Virus record (IMG/VR): IMGVR_UViG_3300008120_000129
Coordinates: 1-40,624 of that record
DNA from: a virus
Direction: 5' to 3' (one strand)
DNA length: 40,624 bases
This document shows, piece by piece, positions 1-7,308 of the stretch. How positions within the stretch are numbered: the first letter of the stretch is position 1; each line of letters opens with the position of its first letter. A program made the position numbers and the translations under genes. The notes under the pieces are model-generated. The model was given only the letters and a program-made list of their open reading frames with translations. It searched no databases and had not been told where the DNA came from.

Positions 1-84
1 AGGCGTGCCCGTAGGGAACGTGCAAGGTTCGCTGGCACGTCTGGGGCTGCTGCGTCATCTCTCGGGGTCGAAAGGAATCTTTAG
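1..84 (+). CDS. 3' end of the 770-aa virion protein (wrapped copy)
   Basis: This is the second copy of the C-terminus of the gene that runs 38282-40594. The frame begins at base 1 and gives 27 residues ending in VERNL and then a stop. It is not a separate gene; it is present only because the window closes a circle. Confidence 0.9.
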   Translation, partial: RRARRERARFAGTSGAAASSLGVERNL

Positions 85-114
85 CAAGTGAGCGATTGGG
101 ATTGGTACAGAGTT
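1..114. repeat. Terminal direct repeat, circular-assembly overlap
   Basis: These 114 bases are identical to 40511-40624. The repeat contains the last 28 codons of the 770-aa structural gene and 30 bp after its stop. Because it interrupts a gene rather than lying at the packaging genes, it is best read as the overlap left when a circular or circularly permuted genome is assembled. Confidence 0.95.
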
Positions 115-120
115 CACACA

Positions 121-135
121 GGCAAATAGTTTGCC
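121..135. other. Perfect hairpin just upstream of the tRNA-like element
   Basis: GGCAAA-TAG-TTTGCC is a 6-bp stem with a 3-nt loop, ending 2 bp before the acceptor stem of the tRNA-like element. No T-tract follows, so it is a poor terminator; it could be a processing signal or a stem in a longer structured transcript. Confidence 0.5.
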
Positions 136-137
136 TC

Positions 138-216
138 GGGGGTGAATGGAATGCAGGACTGTAAAGCCTCACGAAGGACACAGACCTAGACCTGGGTTCG
201 ATTCCCAGCACCTCCA
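138..216 (+). tRNA. tRNA-like element, possibly degenerate tRNA-Tyr(GTA)
   Basis: The acceptor halves GGGGGTG (138-144) and CACCTCC (209-215) pair over 7 bp with one G-T. Discriminator A216 follows; CCA is not encoded. A canonical T-arm lies at 192-208 (CTGGG, loop TTCGATT, CCCAG). Loop CTGTAAA at 159-165 has T33 and an A37-A38 pair around anticodon GTA, typical of tRNA-Tyr. A 3-bp hairpin (AGG at 175-177 with CCT at 185-187) would be the long variable arm of a class II tRNA. Only 9 nt separate acceptor and anticodon stems, so there is no normal D-arm, and two of five anticodon-stem pairs are mismatched. It may be a decaying tRNA or a tRNA mimic used for another purpose. It sits inside the virion operon. 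Confidence 0.5.
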
Positions 217-274
217 CCCCACACCTGGATCGGCAGGCCCCAGGGTGCGTCACAAGACCTGTATGTCACAGCCT

Positions 275-296
275 CACACAACCCCCCAGTTGTGTG
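275..296. other. Hairpin in the leader of the scaffold gene
   Basis: CACACAAC at 275-282 and GTTGTGTG at 289-296 form a perfect 8-bp stem around loop CCCCCA. It lies 45 bp before the start codon at 342. No T-tract follows. It could moderate translation or mark an mRNA processing site between the tRNA-like element and the capsid genes. Confidence 0.45.
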
Positions 297-341
297 TGTG
301 GGTGGCGACTTACTCACGGATGAGAAGAGGGTGAACGCCTT

Positions 342-845
342 ATGGCGAATAACGAGTTCGATCTGCCAGACGATTTCGATGACTACGATGATGGTGCCAT
401 CACTCAGGTGCGCCGAGCCCACAAGGCTGCGGTGAAGCGCCTGAAGGAACTGGAGTCTGAACTTCAGGGCTACCGCACGGAGTCGCGTAAGCGGACTGTT
501 GCAGATGTTCTCACGTCTCGTGGATACAACCCGAAGATCGCTGAACTGATCCCAGGGGATATCACTAACGAGGCTGAGGTTGTTTCTTGGCTTGATGAGA
601 AGGCCGATGTGTTCCAGCCCATGACCGTGGCTGCGGACAGCGATGGCGCTCAGAACGAGCAGATGGGCAACCAGCCTGAAGTGAATATCCCGCCTGGGTA
701 TCAGCAGTTCAACGATGTGGTGAACGCGGGACAGGCACCGATGGGTGACGAGTCGCAGTTGATGGCAATGATTGCCGCTGCAAAGAATCCTGACGAGTTG
801 AACAAGATTCTTTTCGGTAATGCGGCTGGTCCCCCGGCGTATTGA
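342..845 (+). CDS. Probable scaffolding protein
   Basis: This 167-aa protein has a very acidic N-terminus (residues 5-18, mostly D and E), a charged helical stretch around residues 22-50 likely to be coiled coil, and a flexible Q/N/P-rich C-terminal half. It lies directly before the major capsid gene, the usual place for a scaffold, which assembles with capsid subunits and then leaves the procapsid. The ATG at 342 is preceded by AGAGGG about 11 nt upstream. The function is inferred from position and composition; no catalytic protease motif is seen, so it does not look like a maturation protease. Confidence 0.7.
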   Translation: MANNEFDLPDDFDDYDDGAITQVRRAHKAAVKRLKELESELQGYRTESRKRTVADVLTSRGYNPKIAELIPGDITNEAEVVSWLDEKADVFQPMTVAADSDGAQNEQMGNQPEVNIPPGYQQFNDVVNAGQAPMGDESQLMAMIAAAKNPDELNKILFGNAAGPPAY

Positions 846-886
846 CCATTCCAATTTCTAACCGCGAAAGGTGGTGAATCTCAACT

Positions 887-1846
887 ATGGCTAACACCTA
901 TACTGGTTCGGCTACGATCACAGATCAGACTGGCATGACTAACCTCGTGCAGTCCGCTTACGATCGCTACGTTGAGATGGCTCTGCGTTCGCAGCCGCTC
1001 ATCCGTGATGTTGCTGATAAGCGTCCTGTGCAGCAGGCCATGCCTGGTTCGTCCGTTGTGTTCCAGATCTATGCGGATCTGGCTCGTGCGACCAGCACTC
1101 TTACTGAGAACGTCGATCCTGATGCTGTTGCCCTGAGCAACACCTCCACGGTGACGGTGACCCTGAATGAGTACGGCAACGCTGCCCTGCTCACCCGCAA
1201 GCTGGGTCTGTTCTCGCTGTCTGACGTTGATCCGGCTGCTGCCGACATCATCGCCTACAACATGGCTGACTCGCTTGATGCGGTTGCCATGACTGAGCTG
1301 CGTGGTGGCACTAACGTGCGCTACGCCCGTGATGGCTCTGACACTCCTGCTGCAACCAATCAGGTTGAGGCGACGGACACGATCGCCCTGACGGACGTTC
1401 GTTTCTGTGTGTCGAAGCTGCGTGCGGGTCTTGCAGTTCCGCGCCAGGGCTCGCTCTACGCGGCCTACATTCACCCTGAGGTTTCGCACGATATTCGTAG
1501 CGAGACGACGGGTGGGGGTTTCCAGGATCTCCACAAGTACGACGCTTCGGAGAACTTCTGGCCTGGCTTCATCGGTACGATTGATGGCGCGTACTTCATT
1601 GAGACGCCGCGCATGTACAACGCTACCGATGGCGCTTCCTCGGCTCGCGTGTTCCGCACGATCATCGTTGGCAAGCAGGCGCTTGCTGAGGCTGTCGCGG
1701 AGGAGCCGCACACCATTGTTGGTCCTGTGACTGACAAGCTCATGCGTCACCGCCCTCTGGGCTGGTATGGCGTCCTCGGGTGGAAGCGTTACCGCGAGGC
1801 TGCACTCTGGCGCATTGAGTCTTCCAGCTCGATCAACGCCTCTTAA
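887..1846 (+). CDS. Major capsid protein, N4-gp56/HK97-like
   Basis: This 319-aa protein builds the head shell. The N-terminus (MANTYTGSATITDQTGM), the central beta-rich region and the C-terminal WYGVLGWKRYREAALW segment resemble the N4-gp56 class of HK97-fold capsid proteins. It directly follows the scaffold gene and precedes the connector genes. The sequence is rich in T-ending codons (GGT, GCT, CGT), typical of a highly expressed gene here. Start ATG at 887 follows AAAGGTGG. Length fits the family. I am confident of the role, less so of the exact family. Confidence 0.85.
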   Translation: MANTYTGSATITDQTGMTNLVQSAYDRYVEMALRSQPLIRDVADKRPVQQAMPGSSVVFQIYADLARATSTLTENVDPDAVALSNTSTVTVTLNEYGNAALLTRKLGLFSLSDVDPAAADIIAYNMADSLDAVAMTELRGGTNVRYARDGSDTPAATNQVEATDTIALTDVRFCVSKLRAGLAVPRQGSLYAAYIHPEVSHDIRSETTGGGFQDLHKYDASENFWPGFIGTIDGAYFIETPRMYNATDGASSARVFRTIIVGKQALAEAVAEEPHTIVGPVTDKLMRHRPLGWYGVLGWKRYREAALWRIESSSSINAS

Positions 1847-1909
1847 TAACTGACGTACCTGTAGGGCCACTCATATGACGGGGTGGCCCTACAGGCGTTG
1901 GAGGGACTT

Positions 1910-2227
1910 ATGGCTTGTAGGACCGGATGTATCACGAAAGACCATGCCTCTTATGGGGAGTGCCTGAGATCGGCCTCTCTGCGAGTGGGTTGGGGTAAGT
2001 CACACCTGGGCATTGACCGGACCAGGGAACGTGGCAAGCAGGCTGAACTGGATCTGTACAAGACCGCAAGGTCGGCAGGGATTCAGCCTGCGACAACAAG
2101 GACTCCCGATATCCGTAAGGCAATTGAGATATCGGAGAAGGCAGGCGCTGCCTTTGATGCAACAAACAACACCTTCAGCAATGGTGCCCATTACAGCCCT
2201 AAGACGGGGCAGGTAGTTCAATTCTAA
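1910..2227 (+). CDS. Small conserved virion-operon protein
   Basis: This is a 105-aa hypothetical protein starting MACRTGCITKDHASYGECLR. Three cysteines (residues 3, 7 and 18) with histidine suggest a small metal site. The remainder is helical, with a DxYKTARSAGIQPATT-type segment resembling proteins found beside capsid genes in many actinophages. The ATG at 1910 follows GGAGGG with normal spacing and is preferred to an in-frame upstream start at 1883. It may be a head-completion or decoration component; the function is unknown. Confidence 0.7.
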   Translation: MACRTGCITKDHASYGECLRSASLRVGWGKSHLGIDRTRERGKQAELDLYKTARSAGIQPATTRTPDIRKAIEISEKAGAAFDATNNTFSNGAHYSPKTGQVVQF

Positions 2228-2236
2228 GGAGTACAG

Positions 2237-2665
2237 GTGGCGAACGCTGTCTTCCCTAAGGCCAAGGAAGGCTTCCTTGATGGAAGCATTGACCTGGATA
2301 CGGCCTCTATCAAGGTTGCCCTGGTTCGGGGTTACACCTATAACGCTGCTCACGATTTCGTGGATGATGTGACGGGTGCTGGTGGCACTCTCCATGCCAC
2401 GTCTTCTGCGCTGTCTAGCAAGAGTGTGACGAATGGCGTGTTTGATGCCGCCGATATCACCTACACCACTCCTGCTACGGACACGAACGATCACAGCCTG
2501 CTGATCTACCAGTCTTCCGCTGTGGGTGGTGGCGCTGATGTGGCTGCCTCTAGCCAGCGTGTGATTGCGTGGATTGACACGGGCACGGGTATCCCGATTA
2601 AGCCTGCTGGTGGCGACATCACCGTGGTGTGGGATTCGGGCGCTAACAAGATCTTCAGCCTCTGA
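2237..2665 (+). CDS. Structural protein, possible head decoration or tail component
   Basis: A 142-aa protein begins with GTG behind TAAGGAGT. It has an MANAVFPKAKEGFLDG start, a beta-rich body (SIKVALVRGYTYNAAHDF) and an ending of WDSGANKIFSL. Similar small proteins occur between capsid and connector genes in actinophages and cyanophages and are virion components. There is no enzyme motif. The gene is followed after 5 bp by the repeat-containing protein. Role inferred from context only. Confidence 0.65.
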   Translation: MANAVFPKAKEGFLDGSIDLDTASIKVALVRGYTYNAAHDFVDDVTGAGGTLHATSSALSSKSVTNGVFDAADITYTTPATDTNDHSLLIYQSSAVGGGADVAASSQRVIAWIDTGTGIPIKPAGGDITVVWDSGANKIFSL

Positions 2666-2670
2666 CCTGA

Positions 2671-3477
2671 ATGACCGTTCTTGATGTAACGGAACGCCCA
2701 GTATTCAAACTGGGTCCTGAACTTTTCAGGATTGTCTACCCGAGCGGTATCGCCTCGGGTGAGGCTTTCGGCACAGCACAGGCCAATGCATCTGTAACCG
2801 CTGAGGGTGTGGCTCCTGCGGGTGCTGTAGGCACAGCCTCCACGACTGCCAGCATTGCTGTCACCGGGATTGATGCAGCCACGGGTGCCGCAGGCACCCC
2901 CTCTGCTGTGCTGTCCGTGAACCCGACAGGGATCGCTGGCGCTGGTGACCTGGGTCAGCCTCACTTGGTCACCCAGGTGCGGGTGGATGGCCTGCCTTCA
3001 GCGGAAGCCCTGGGGGAACCGACTGCCTTCACGTCGATGAACCCGTCAGGGTTCTCTGCGACCGGAGGTGGACTAGGTACACCATCTTTGACGATGGTGA
3101 TGTCACCTGAGGGCATTGCTTCTACGGAGGCGTTCGGGGATGCGGACACACTCGCCACCGTGTTCATCATCCCTGGCCCGTTCGATCCGACAAATGATTT
3201 CGGTGATGCTGTGGCTACGAAGAAGGGCTGGGTTTTCCGTACCCCGAAGAACACCTACCAATGGAGGCTGTTCAAGGAGTACGAGGGCATCAGCCTGTTG
3301 AAGGAAGATGGGGTGTGGTCAGAGGTGGCTCACCCTGACCTTGAGCGCACTCGCGCAGCACAGGTGTATCTGGCTGGTGGTCGTGACCATGTGGTGTCTA
3401 CCTCGTTGAAATCTGAGCTTGAGGCCTTGGGTTACACGGTGACGGAGGAGTTTGTGACCACGGAGGAGTATCTGTGA
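2671..3477 (+). CDS. Virion protein with seven tandem GIAS-EAFG repeats
   Basis: This 268-aa protein has about seven repeats of 19-20 aa between residues 25 and 165, each of the form (P/E)xGIASxEAFGxPxxxxxV: for example PSGIASGEAFGTA, AEGVAPAGAVGTA and SPEGIASTEAFGD. The C-terminal third (GPFDPTNDFGDAVATKKG onward) is non-repetitive and ends in a charged helix. Such repeats occur in phage tail and adhesin-like proteins as extended rods. The gene ends in a GTGA overlap with the next gene, indicating translational coupling. It is likely an extended tail or connector-attached fibre; not an enzyme. Confidence 0.7.
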   Translation: MTVLDVTERPVFKLGPELFRIVYPSGIASGEAFGTAQANASVTAEGVAPAGAVGTASTTASIAVTGIDAATGAAGTPSAVLSVNPTGIAGAGDLGQPHLVTQVRVDGLPSAEALGEPTAFTSMNPSGFSATGGGLGTPSLTMVMSPEGIASTEAFGDADTLATVFIIPGPFDPTNDFGDAVATKKGWVFRTPKNTYQWRLFKEYEGISLLKEDGVWSEVAHPDLERTRAAQVYLAGGRDHVVSTSLKSELEALGYTVTEEFVTTEEYL

Positions 3478-4361
3478 CGACGTTTGATGAGTTGGCAGAC
3501 GATGTGCTGTCGATGCTCCGTGGCTATGTGCGTTCGCAGGAGTCGGTGACTGCCCTGAATGGCAGCCTGAACTCGTCTGCGACCACGTTCAACGTGGATA
3601 ACGGTTCACGCCTGGGTATGGGTCGGGCTGAGATTGATGATGAACTGGTGTACATCGACGCGGTGACGACTAACGCTGTGGCCTTGCAGCCGTGGGGTCG
3701 GGCTGTGGATGGCACTACTGCTGCCACCCATGCTGATAACGCCAGGGTCACGTTCAATCCCCTGTTCCCTCGCCACTATGTGAAGCGTGCCATCAACGAC
3801 ACGATTGCTTCTATAGGTGTGGAGTTGAAGGCGAAGGATGTGCATACGTTCACGTTCCTGCCTGCGACGAACACCTATCAGGTGCCTGCGAATGTGAAGG
3901 CTGTCAATCAGTTGACGTGGAAGACGGTTGGCCCTTCGGGCCGTTGGGAGACGGTGCGACGTTGGCAGTTGGATCATCAGGCGAATGCGACTCAGTACAC
4001 GACGGGCAAGACGGTGACTGTGTGGGACAGCATTGTTCCCGGTCGAACCGTGCAGGTCCGGTATCTGAAGGATCCGACCTCTCTGTCCGCTGGTGCGGAC
4101 ACCCTGACAGGGACGGCAGGTTTGCCTGCCTCGTGCCGGGATGTTGTTGCTCTGGGGACGGCTGCCCGACTTGTGTCGTCTGTGGATGTGGCTCTGCTGG
4201 ATCCCAGTTCGGTACAGGCAGGCTTTTTTGATGAGCGTCGCCAGATTGGGTCTGCGTCGAATGTGGCGAGGACTTTGTATGCGCTGTTCCAGCAGCGCCT
4301 GGCTGAAGAGGTAGCTCGTTTCCGTGATGACCTCAACACTCCGATTCACTACCGGAAGTAG
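3474..4361 (+). CDS. Head-tail adaptor-like protein
   Basis: This 295-aa protein starts at a GTG that overlaps the preceding stop (GTGA). Residues about 22-98 form a module (TALNGSLNSSATTFNV, then an IDDELVYIDAV strand, then GRAVDGTTAATH) also present at the N-terminus of the next gene. The remainder (FPRHYVKRAINDTI, RDVVALGTAARLV, helical C-terminus) resembles podovirus adaptor or tail-tube A proteins that join portal to tail. Position after capsid genes fits. The adaptor assignment is inferred; the shared module is seen directly. Confidence 0.6.
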   Translation: MTTFDELADDVLSMLRGYVRSQESVTALNGSLNSSATTFNVDNGSRLGMGRAEIDDELVYIDAVTTNAVALQPWGRAVDGTTAATHADNARVTFNPLFPRHYVKRAINDTIASIGVELKAKDVHTFTFLPATNTYQVPANVKAVNQLTWKTVGPSGRWETVRRWQLDHQANATQYTTGKTVTVWDSIVPGRTVQVRYLKDPTSLSAGADTLTGTAGLPASCRDVVALGTAARLVSSVDVALLDPSSVQAGFFDERRQIGSASNVARTLYALFQQRLAEEVARFRDDLNTPIHYRK

Positions 4362-4366
4362 GATAG

Positions 4367-5323
4367 ATGCCCCGTAGATATTATTCGTCTACAGCGGTAG
4401 CGACGACCCTGTCTGCTTCCGCTAACAATTCGACTACGTCGATTACGGTGACTGCCCTGTCGGGCTACCCGGCTCAGTTCCCCTATACGGCGATCATTGA
4501 CCCTGACACGGCCTCTGAGGAGGTTGTGACTGTTACTGCTGCCTCTGGCACCACGTTGACGGTGACTCGTGGGTCTGATGGTACGTCTGCTGTGTCTCAT
4601 AATGCTGGGGCTGTGTTCCGGCATGGGGTGTCAGCTCGGGACTTCGATGAGGCTAATGCCTTCGCTAATGGGGGCGGTGTCGCTAACTCTCTACTTACTG
4701 CCAAGGCGTCGATACTCACGGCGACGGCTGCCAGCACTCCTGCCGCCCTCGCGGTCGGCTCCAATGATCAGGTCCTGACGGCTGACTCCTCGACGGCGAC
4801 GGGCCTCAAGTGGGCCGCGGCCCCTGTCAGCCTGCCGAGTCAGACGAGCAACGCTAACCGCCTCCTAACCACGGACGGCACTAACGCATCGTGGACCAAC
4901 GTCGCCACCAGCCTGATCAGCCTCGCGCCAGAGGAACGCTTCAACGTCGTGGCCTCAGCGGCTACGGGCACCATCGCCATCAACGTCCTCACGGCAGCCG
5001 TCTGGTACTACTCCACTAACGCGACCGCGAACCACACGATCAACTTCCGAGGCGACGGATCGAACACCCTCAGCAGCCTTCTGGCGACGGGTGACGCGAT
5101 CACGGTCGGCTGGATTATCAATAACGGGACGACGGCTTACTACCCGACGACGATTCAGATTGACGGGTCAGCGGTCACACCTAATTGGCTGAATGGGTCC
5201 GCGCCTCCTACGGCGTCGCAGGCTAACCAGACGGCAGGCTTGGACGCGTTCACGTTGACGATCATCAAGACCGCAGCGACCCCGACGTATCGGGTGCTGG
5301 GTAGTTGGGCGCAGTACCGCTAA
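4367..5323 (+). CDS. Tail fibre or baseplate-like protein with mosaic structure
   Basis: This 318-aa protein joins an N-terminal module (residues about 10-95: TTLSASANNSTTSITV, EEVVTVTAAS, RGSDGTSAVSHNAG) matching one in the preceding adaptor-like protein to an S/T/A-rich, beta-predicted C-terminal part. The C-terminal region (VWYYSTNATANHTINF, then DAITVGWIINNGTTAYY) is of a type seen in marine and freshwater phage fibres. Codon use changes near base 4690, from T-ending to C/G-ending codons, so the C-terminal half was probably acquired separately. Its stop overlaps the next start (TAATG). Confidence 0.65.
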   Translation: MPRRYYSSTAVATTLSASANNSTTSITVTALSGYPAQFPYTAIIDPDTASEEVVTVTAASGTTLTVTRGSDGTSAVSHNAGAVFRHGVSARDFDEANAFANGGGVANSLLTAKASILTATAASTPAALAVGSNDQVLTADSSTATGLKWAAAPVSLPSQTSNANRLLTTDGTNASWTNVATSLISLAPEERFNVVASAATGTIAINVLTAAVWYYSTNATANHTINFRGDGSNTLSSLLATGDAITVGWIINNGTTAYYPTTIQIDGSAVTPNWLNGSAPPTASQANQTAGLDAFTLTIIKTAATPTYRVLGSWAQYR

Positions 5324-5883
5324 TGCCTATCGTGGGGCGTTTCGGGTCGCTTGCCGGGTTGGGATCGCTGATCCTGCCGGGCGGCGCTATGGAGAGCATC
5401 GCCACGGTCAGCGTGGGATCGGGCGGTGCGTCGTCAATCTCATTCAGCGACATTCCCGGTGGCTTCCAGCATTTGCAGGTGCGGATCGTCGCTTTGATGA
5501 ATGGCGCCAATCAAGCCGTCTGGACGCGCTTCAATGATGATTCAGCCGCTAACTACTCGTGCCACTTTCTGTATGGAACGGGTGCGGCGGCTGCGGCTGG
5601 GTCCAGACTTTCCGACGGTGGCATTGACGCCATCTTCCAGCCCACCTCAAGCGGCAAGGAGTTCTGTGGAGTCATTGACATCCTCGACTATGCGAACACG
5701 AGCAAGCACAAGGTTATTCGCGTGCTTCATGGCTCCGATTCCAACGGCGCTGGCTATGTCGGCATCAACTCGGGGTCATGGCGCAACACCAACGCCATAA
5801 CCAAGATCCACCTGTCGGACCAGATTGGGTCTTCTTCGTTCAATCAGCACACCACGGCGGCGCTCTACGGTTTCCGCGCATGA
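5323..5883 (+). CDS. Tail fibre-associated paralogue 1 of 3
   Basis: This 186-aa protein starts at the ATG of a TAATG overlap. After a hydrophobic glycine-rich N-terminus (FGSLAGLGSLILPGG) comes the shared family pattern ATVSVGSGGASSISFSDIPG, then residues with HLQVRIVALMNG, and the C-terminal ITKIHLSD...AALYGFRA. The two downstream genes have the same beginning, ending and length class. No enzyme motif is visible. These are likely beta-sandwich receptor-binding or fibre-tip proteins; that function is inferred from position between a fibre gene and tail genes. Confidence 0.65.
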   Translation: MPIVGRFGSLAGLGSLILPGGAMESIATVSVGSGGASSISFSDIPGGFQHLQVRIVALMNGANQAVWTRFNDDSAANYSCHFLYGTGAAAAAGSRLSDGGIDAIFQPTSSGKEFCGVIDILDYANTSKHKVIRVLHGSDSNGAGYVGINSGSWRNTNAITKIHLSDQIGSSSFNQHTTAALYGFRA

Positions 5884-5942
5884 CCGCCGCCACTAATTCG
5901 ATAGTAAACGACACGGGGAGGTGCCATGCCTGCAACGTATGA
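5880..5942 (+). CDS. 20-aa bridging mini-ORF between paralogues
   Basis: The ATG at 5880 overlaps the stop of paralogue 1 (ATGA) and the 20 codons run to a TGA inside the start of paralogue 2. The peptide ends RCHACNV. Paralogue 2 has its own strong SD (GGGGAGGTG), so this ORF may be chance. It could also keep ribosomes moving across the junction. Confidence 0.25.
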   Translation: MTAATNSIVNDTGRCHACNV

Positions 5943-6444
5943 GCCCATCGCCTCGCAGACGTTGGGCAGCGACGTATCAGAGGTCACTTTTTCCAGCATC
6001 CCCGGCACCTTCACTGACCTAGTAGTCGTAGCGCAAACCCGCACAAGCGAGGCCGCAACCGTTAGCGGCCTTGGCTTGCGACTGAACGGCACAACATCGA
6101 CCGGATTCTATTCGGTCACGCGATTGCAGGGCAGCGGCAGCGCGGCGTCTAGTGGCCGCGATTCTGCTAGTACGGAGACGCAGAGCAACGGCGGCGTGGC
6201 ACCGGGCAATACTGCGACATCAAATGTGTTCGGGACAACTGTCTTGCACGTTATGTCCTATGCCAACACCAACGTATTCAAGACGGTCCTGTGGCAATCC
6301 GATGATGGGGCGCAGAGCCTTCTTCGTCGTAGCGTGACGCTGTTTCAGTCAACGTCGGCAATAACGTCGCTCACCCTGCGACCCGGCGCCGGAAACCTCA
6401 AGAGCGGGAGCACGGTTTCGCTCTTTGGATTGAAGGCCGCCTGA
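5926..6444 (+). CDS. Tail fibre-associated paralogue 2 of 3
   Basis: This 172-aa protein has the family signature SQTLGSDVSEVTFSSIPGTF followed by TDLVVVAQTR and the C-terminal ITSLTLRP...VSLFGLKAA. It aligns by eye with paralogues 1 and 3 over its whole length, with the core strongly diverged. The ATG at 5926 follows GGGGAGGTGCC, a strong ribosome site. Its stop is linked by TGATG to a 12-codon mini-ORF. A fibre-tip or receptor-binding role is inferred. Confidence 0.65.
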   Translation: MPATYEPIASQTLGSDVSEVTFSSIPGTFTDLVVVAQTRTSEAATVSGLGLRLNGTTSTGFYSVTRLQGSGSAASSGRDSASTETQSNGGVAPGNTATSNVFGTTVLHVMSYANTNVFKTVLWQSDDGAQSLLRRSVTLFQSTSAITSLTLRPGAGNLKSGSTVSLFGLKAA

Positions 6445-6482
6445 TGTCATTTACCTGTGAATATACGACCGGGGGCCGCTGA
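6444..6482 (+). CDS. 12-aa bridging mini-ORF between paralogues
   Basis: MSFTCEYTTGGR starts in a TGATG overlap with the stop of paralogue 2 and ends in a TGATG overlap with the start of paralogue 3. Paralogue 3 has no good SD of its own, so termination-reinitiation through this mini-ORF would explain how it is translated. Confidence 0.4.
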   Translation: MSFTCEYTTGGR

Positions 6483-7009
6483 TGCCGACCACCATGAAGC
6501 TGATTGGGAAGCAGACTCTCGGGTCCGCTGCCGCTTCGGTGACCTTCTCATCCATTCCCAGCACCTACACCGACCTACTCATCACATACTCAGCCCGGTC
6601 GATACGGTCTGGACAGCCAGCCGACAACATCAACATCAGGTTCAACGGGTCCAGCGCGACCAATTACTCATTCCGCTACCTAGAGGGCAACAGCGCAGCC
6701 GTCAGTAGTTTCAACGGGTCGGCGCAGGCCCAACTGATCGTTGGCTACTCAACGGCAGCAACGGCAACGGCTAGCACGTTCGCTTCTGGGGAAATCTACA
6801 TCCCCAACTATGCGGGCAGCACCGCTAAGAGTGTGTCCTCTACGTCAGTCACGGAGCACAACGGGGGCGCGGCGGGCAACGCCTTCATCCTCGCCTTTGC
6901 TGGCCTGTGGTCTTTGACTAGTGCCATTACCTCGGTAGAGGTCATTTCTCAGGTCGCTAACTTCGCCGCAGATTCGTCTTTCTACCTCTACGCGATTTCC
7001 CGCGCCTGA
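6482..7009 (+). CDS. Tail fibre-associated paralogue 3 of 3
   Basis: This 175-aa protein carries KQTLGSAAASVTFSSIPSTY, TDLLITYSAR and the C-terminal ITSVEVIS...FYLYAISRA, the same frame of conserved beginning and end as paralogues 1 and 2. It is closest to paralogue 2. There is no clear SD; the start is part of TGATG with the 12-codon mini-ORF. Likely a virion surface protein; target unknown. Confidence 0.65.
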   Translation: MPTTMKLIGKQTLGSAAASVTFSSIPSTYTDLLITYSARSIRSGQPADNINIRFNGSSATNYSFRYLEGNSAAVSSFNGSAQAQLIVGYSTAATATASTFASGEIYIPNYAGSTAKSVSSTSVTEHNGGAAGNAFILAFAGLWSLTSAITSVEVISQVANFAADSSFYLYAISRA

Positions 7010-7023
7010 CTTTAGGAGTATTC

Positions 7024-7257
7024 ATGTCCACACCCATCGCTATCGAGGTCAACTGCGAGACCGGCGACGTAACTGAGCGGCCCCTGACTGCGGAGGAGAT
7101 CGCGCAGCGGGAGGCCGACGCCGCTGCCGCCGCTACTGCGGAGGCTGAGCGGGTCGCTGCGGAGGAAGCCAAGGCAGCCGCTAAGGCCAGCGCCATCGCC
7201 AAGTTGGCAGCCCTCGGGCTGACCGAGGATGAGGCCGCCGCCCTGGTCGGGGCGTAG
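7024..7257 (+). CDS. Small Ala/Glu-rich helical protein, possible fibre assembly factor
   Basis: A 77-aa protein starts MSTPIAIEVNCETGDVTERPLT and continues as an A/E/R-rich helix (residues 25-60) likely to be coiled coil, ending LGLTEDEAAALVGA. Small proteins of this form often follow tail fibre genes and act as fibre chaperones or caps. ATG at 7024 follows TAGGAGT. It is the last gene before the terminator at 7372-7407. The function is inferred. Confidence 0.6.
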   Translation: MSTPIAIEVNCETGDVTERPLTAEEIAQREADAAAAATAEAERVAAEEAKAAAKASAIAKLAALGLTEDEAAALVGA

Positions 7258-7308
7258 TCCGTAACCGTCACGTTAACGATCTCGCGCAACCTTTACTAAG
7301 GAATTCCC

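Noticed and set aside
138-216. Complete tmRNA gene
   Set aside because: Ends resemble a tRNA-like domain, but only 79 nt separate them, with no room for a tag-coding region or pseudoknots.
186-854. 222-aa antisense ORF opposite the scaffold gene
   Set aside because: Composition is that of an antisense shadow, and it would run through the tRNA-like element.
881-1870. 329-aa antisense ORF opposite the major capsid gene
   Set aside because: It is a shadow of the strong codon bias of the capsid gene; R/S/H-rich, no SD, no motif.
3606-4349. 247-aa antisense ORF opposite the adaptor-like gene
   Set aside because: No ribosome site or family features; the plus-strand gene is well supported by overlaps at its ends.
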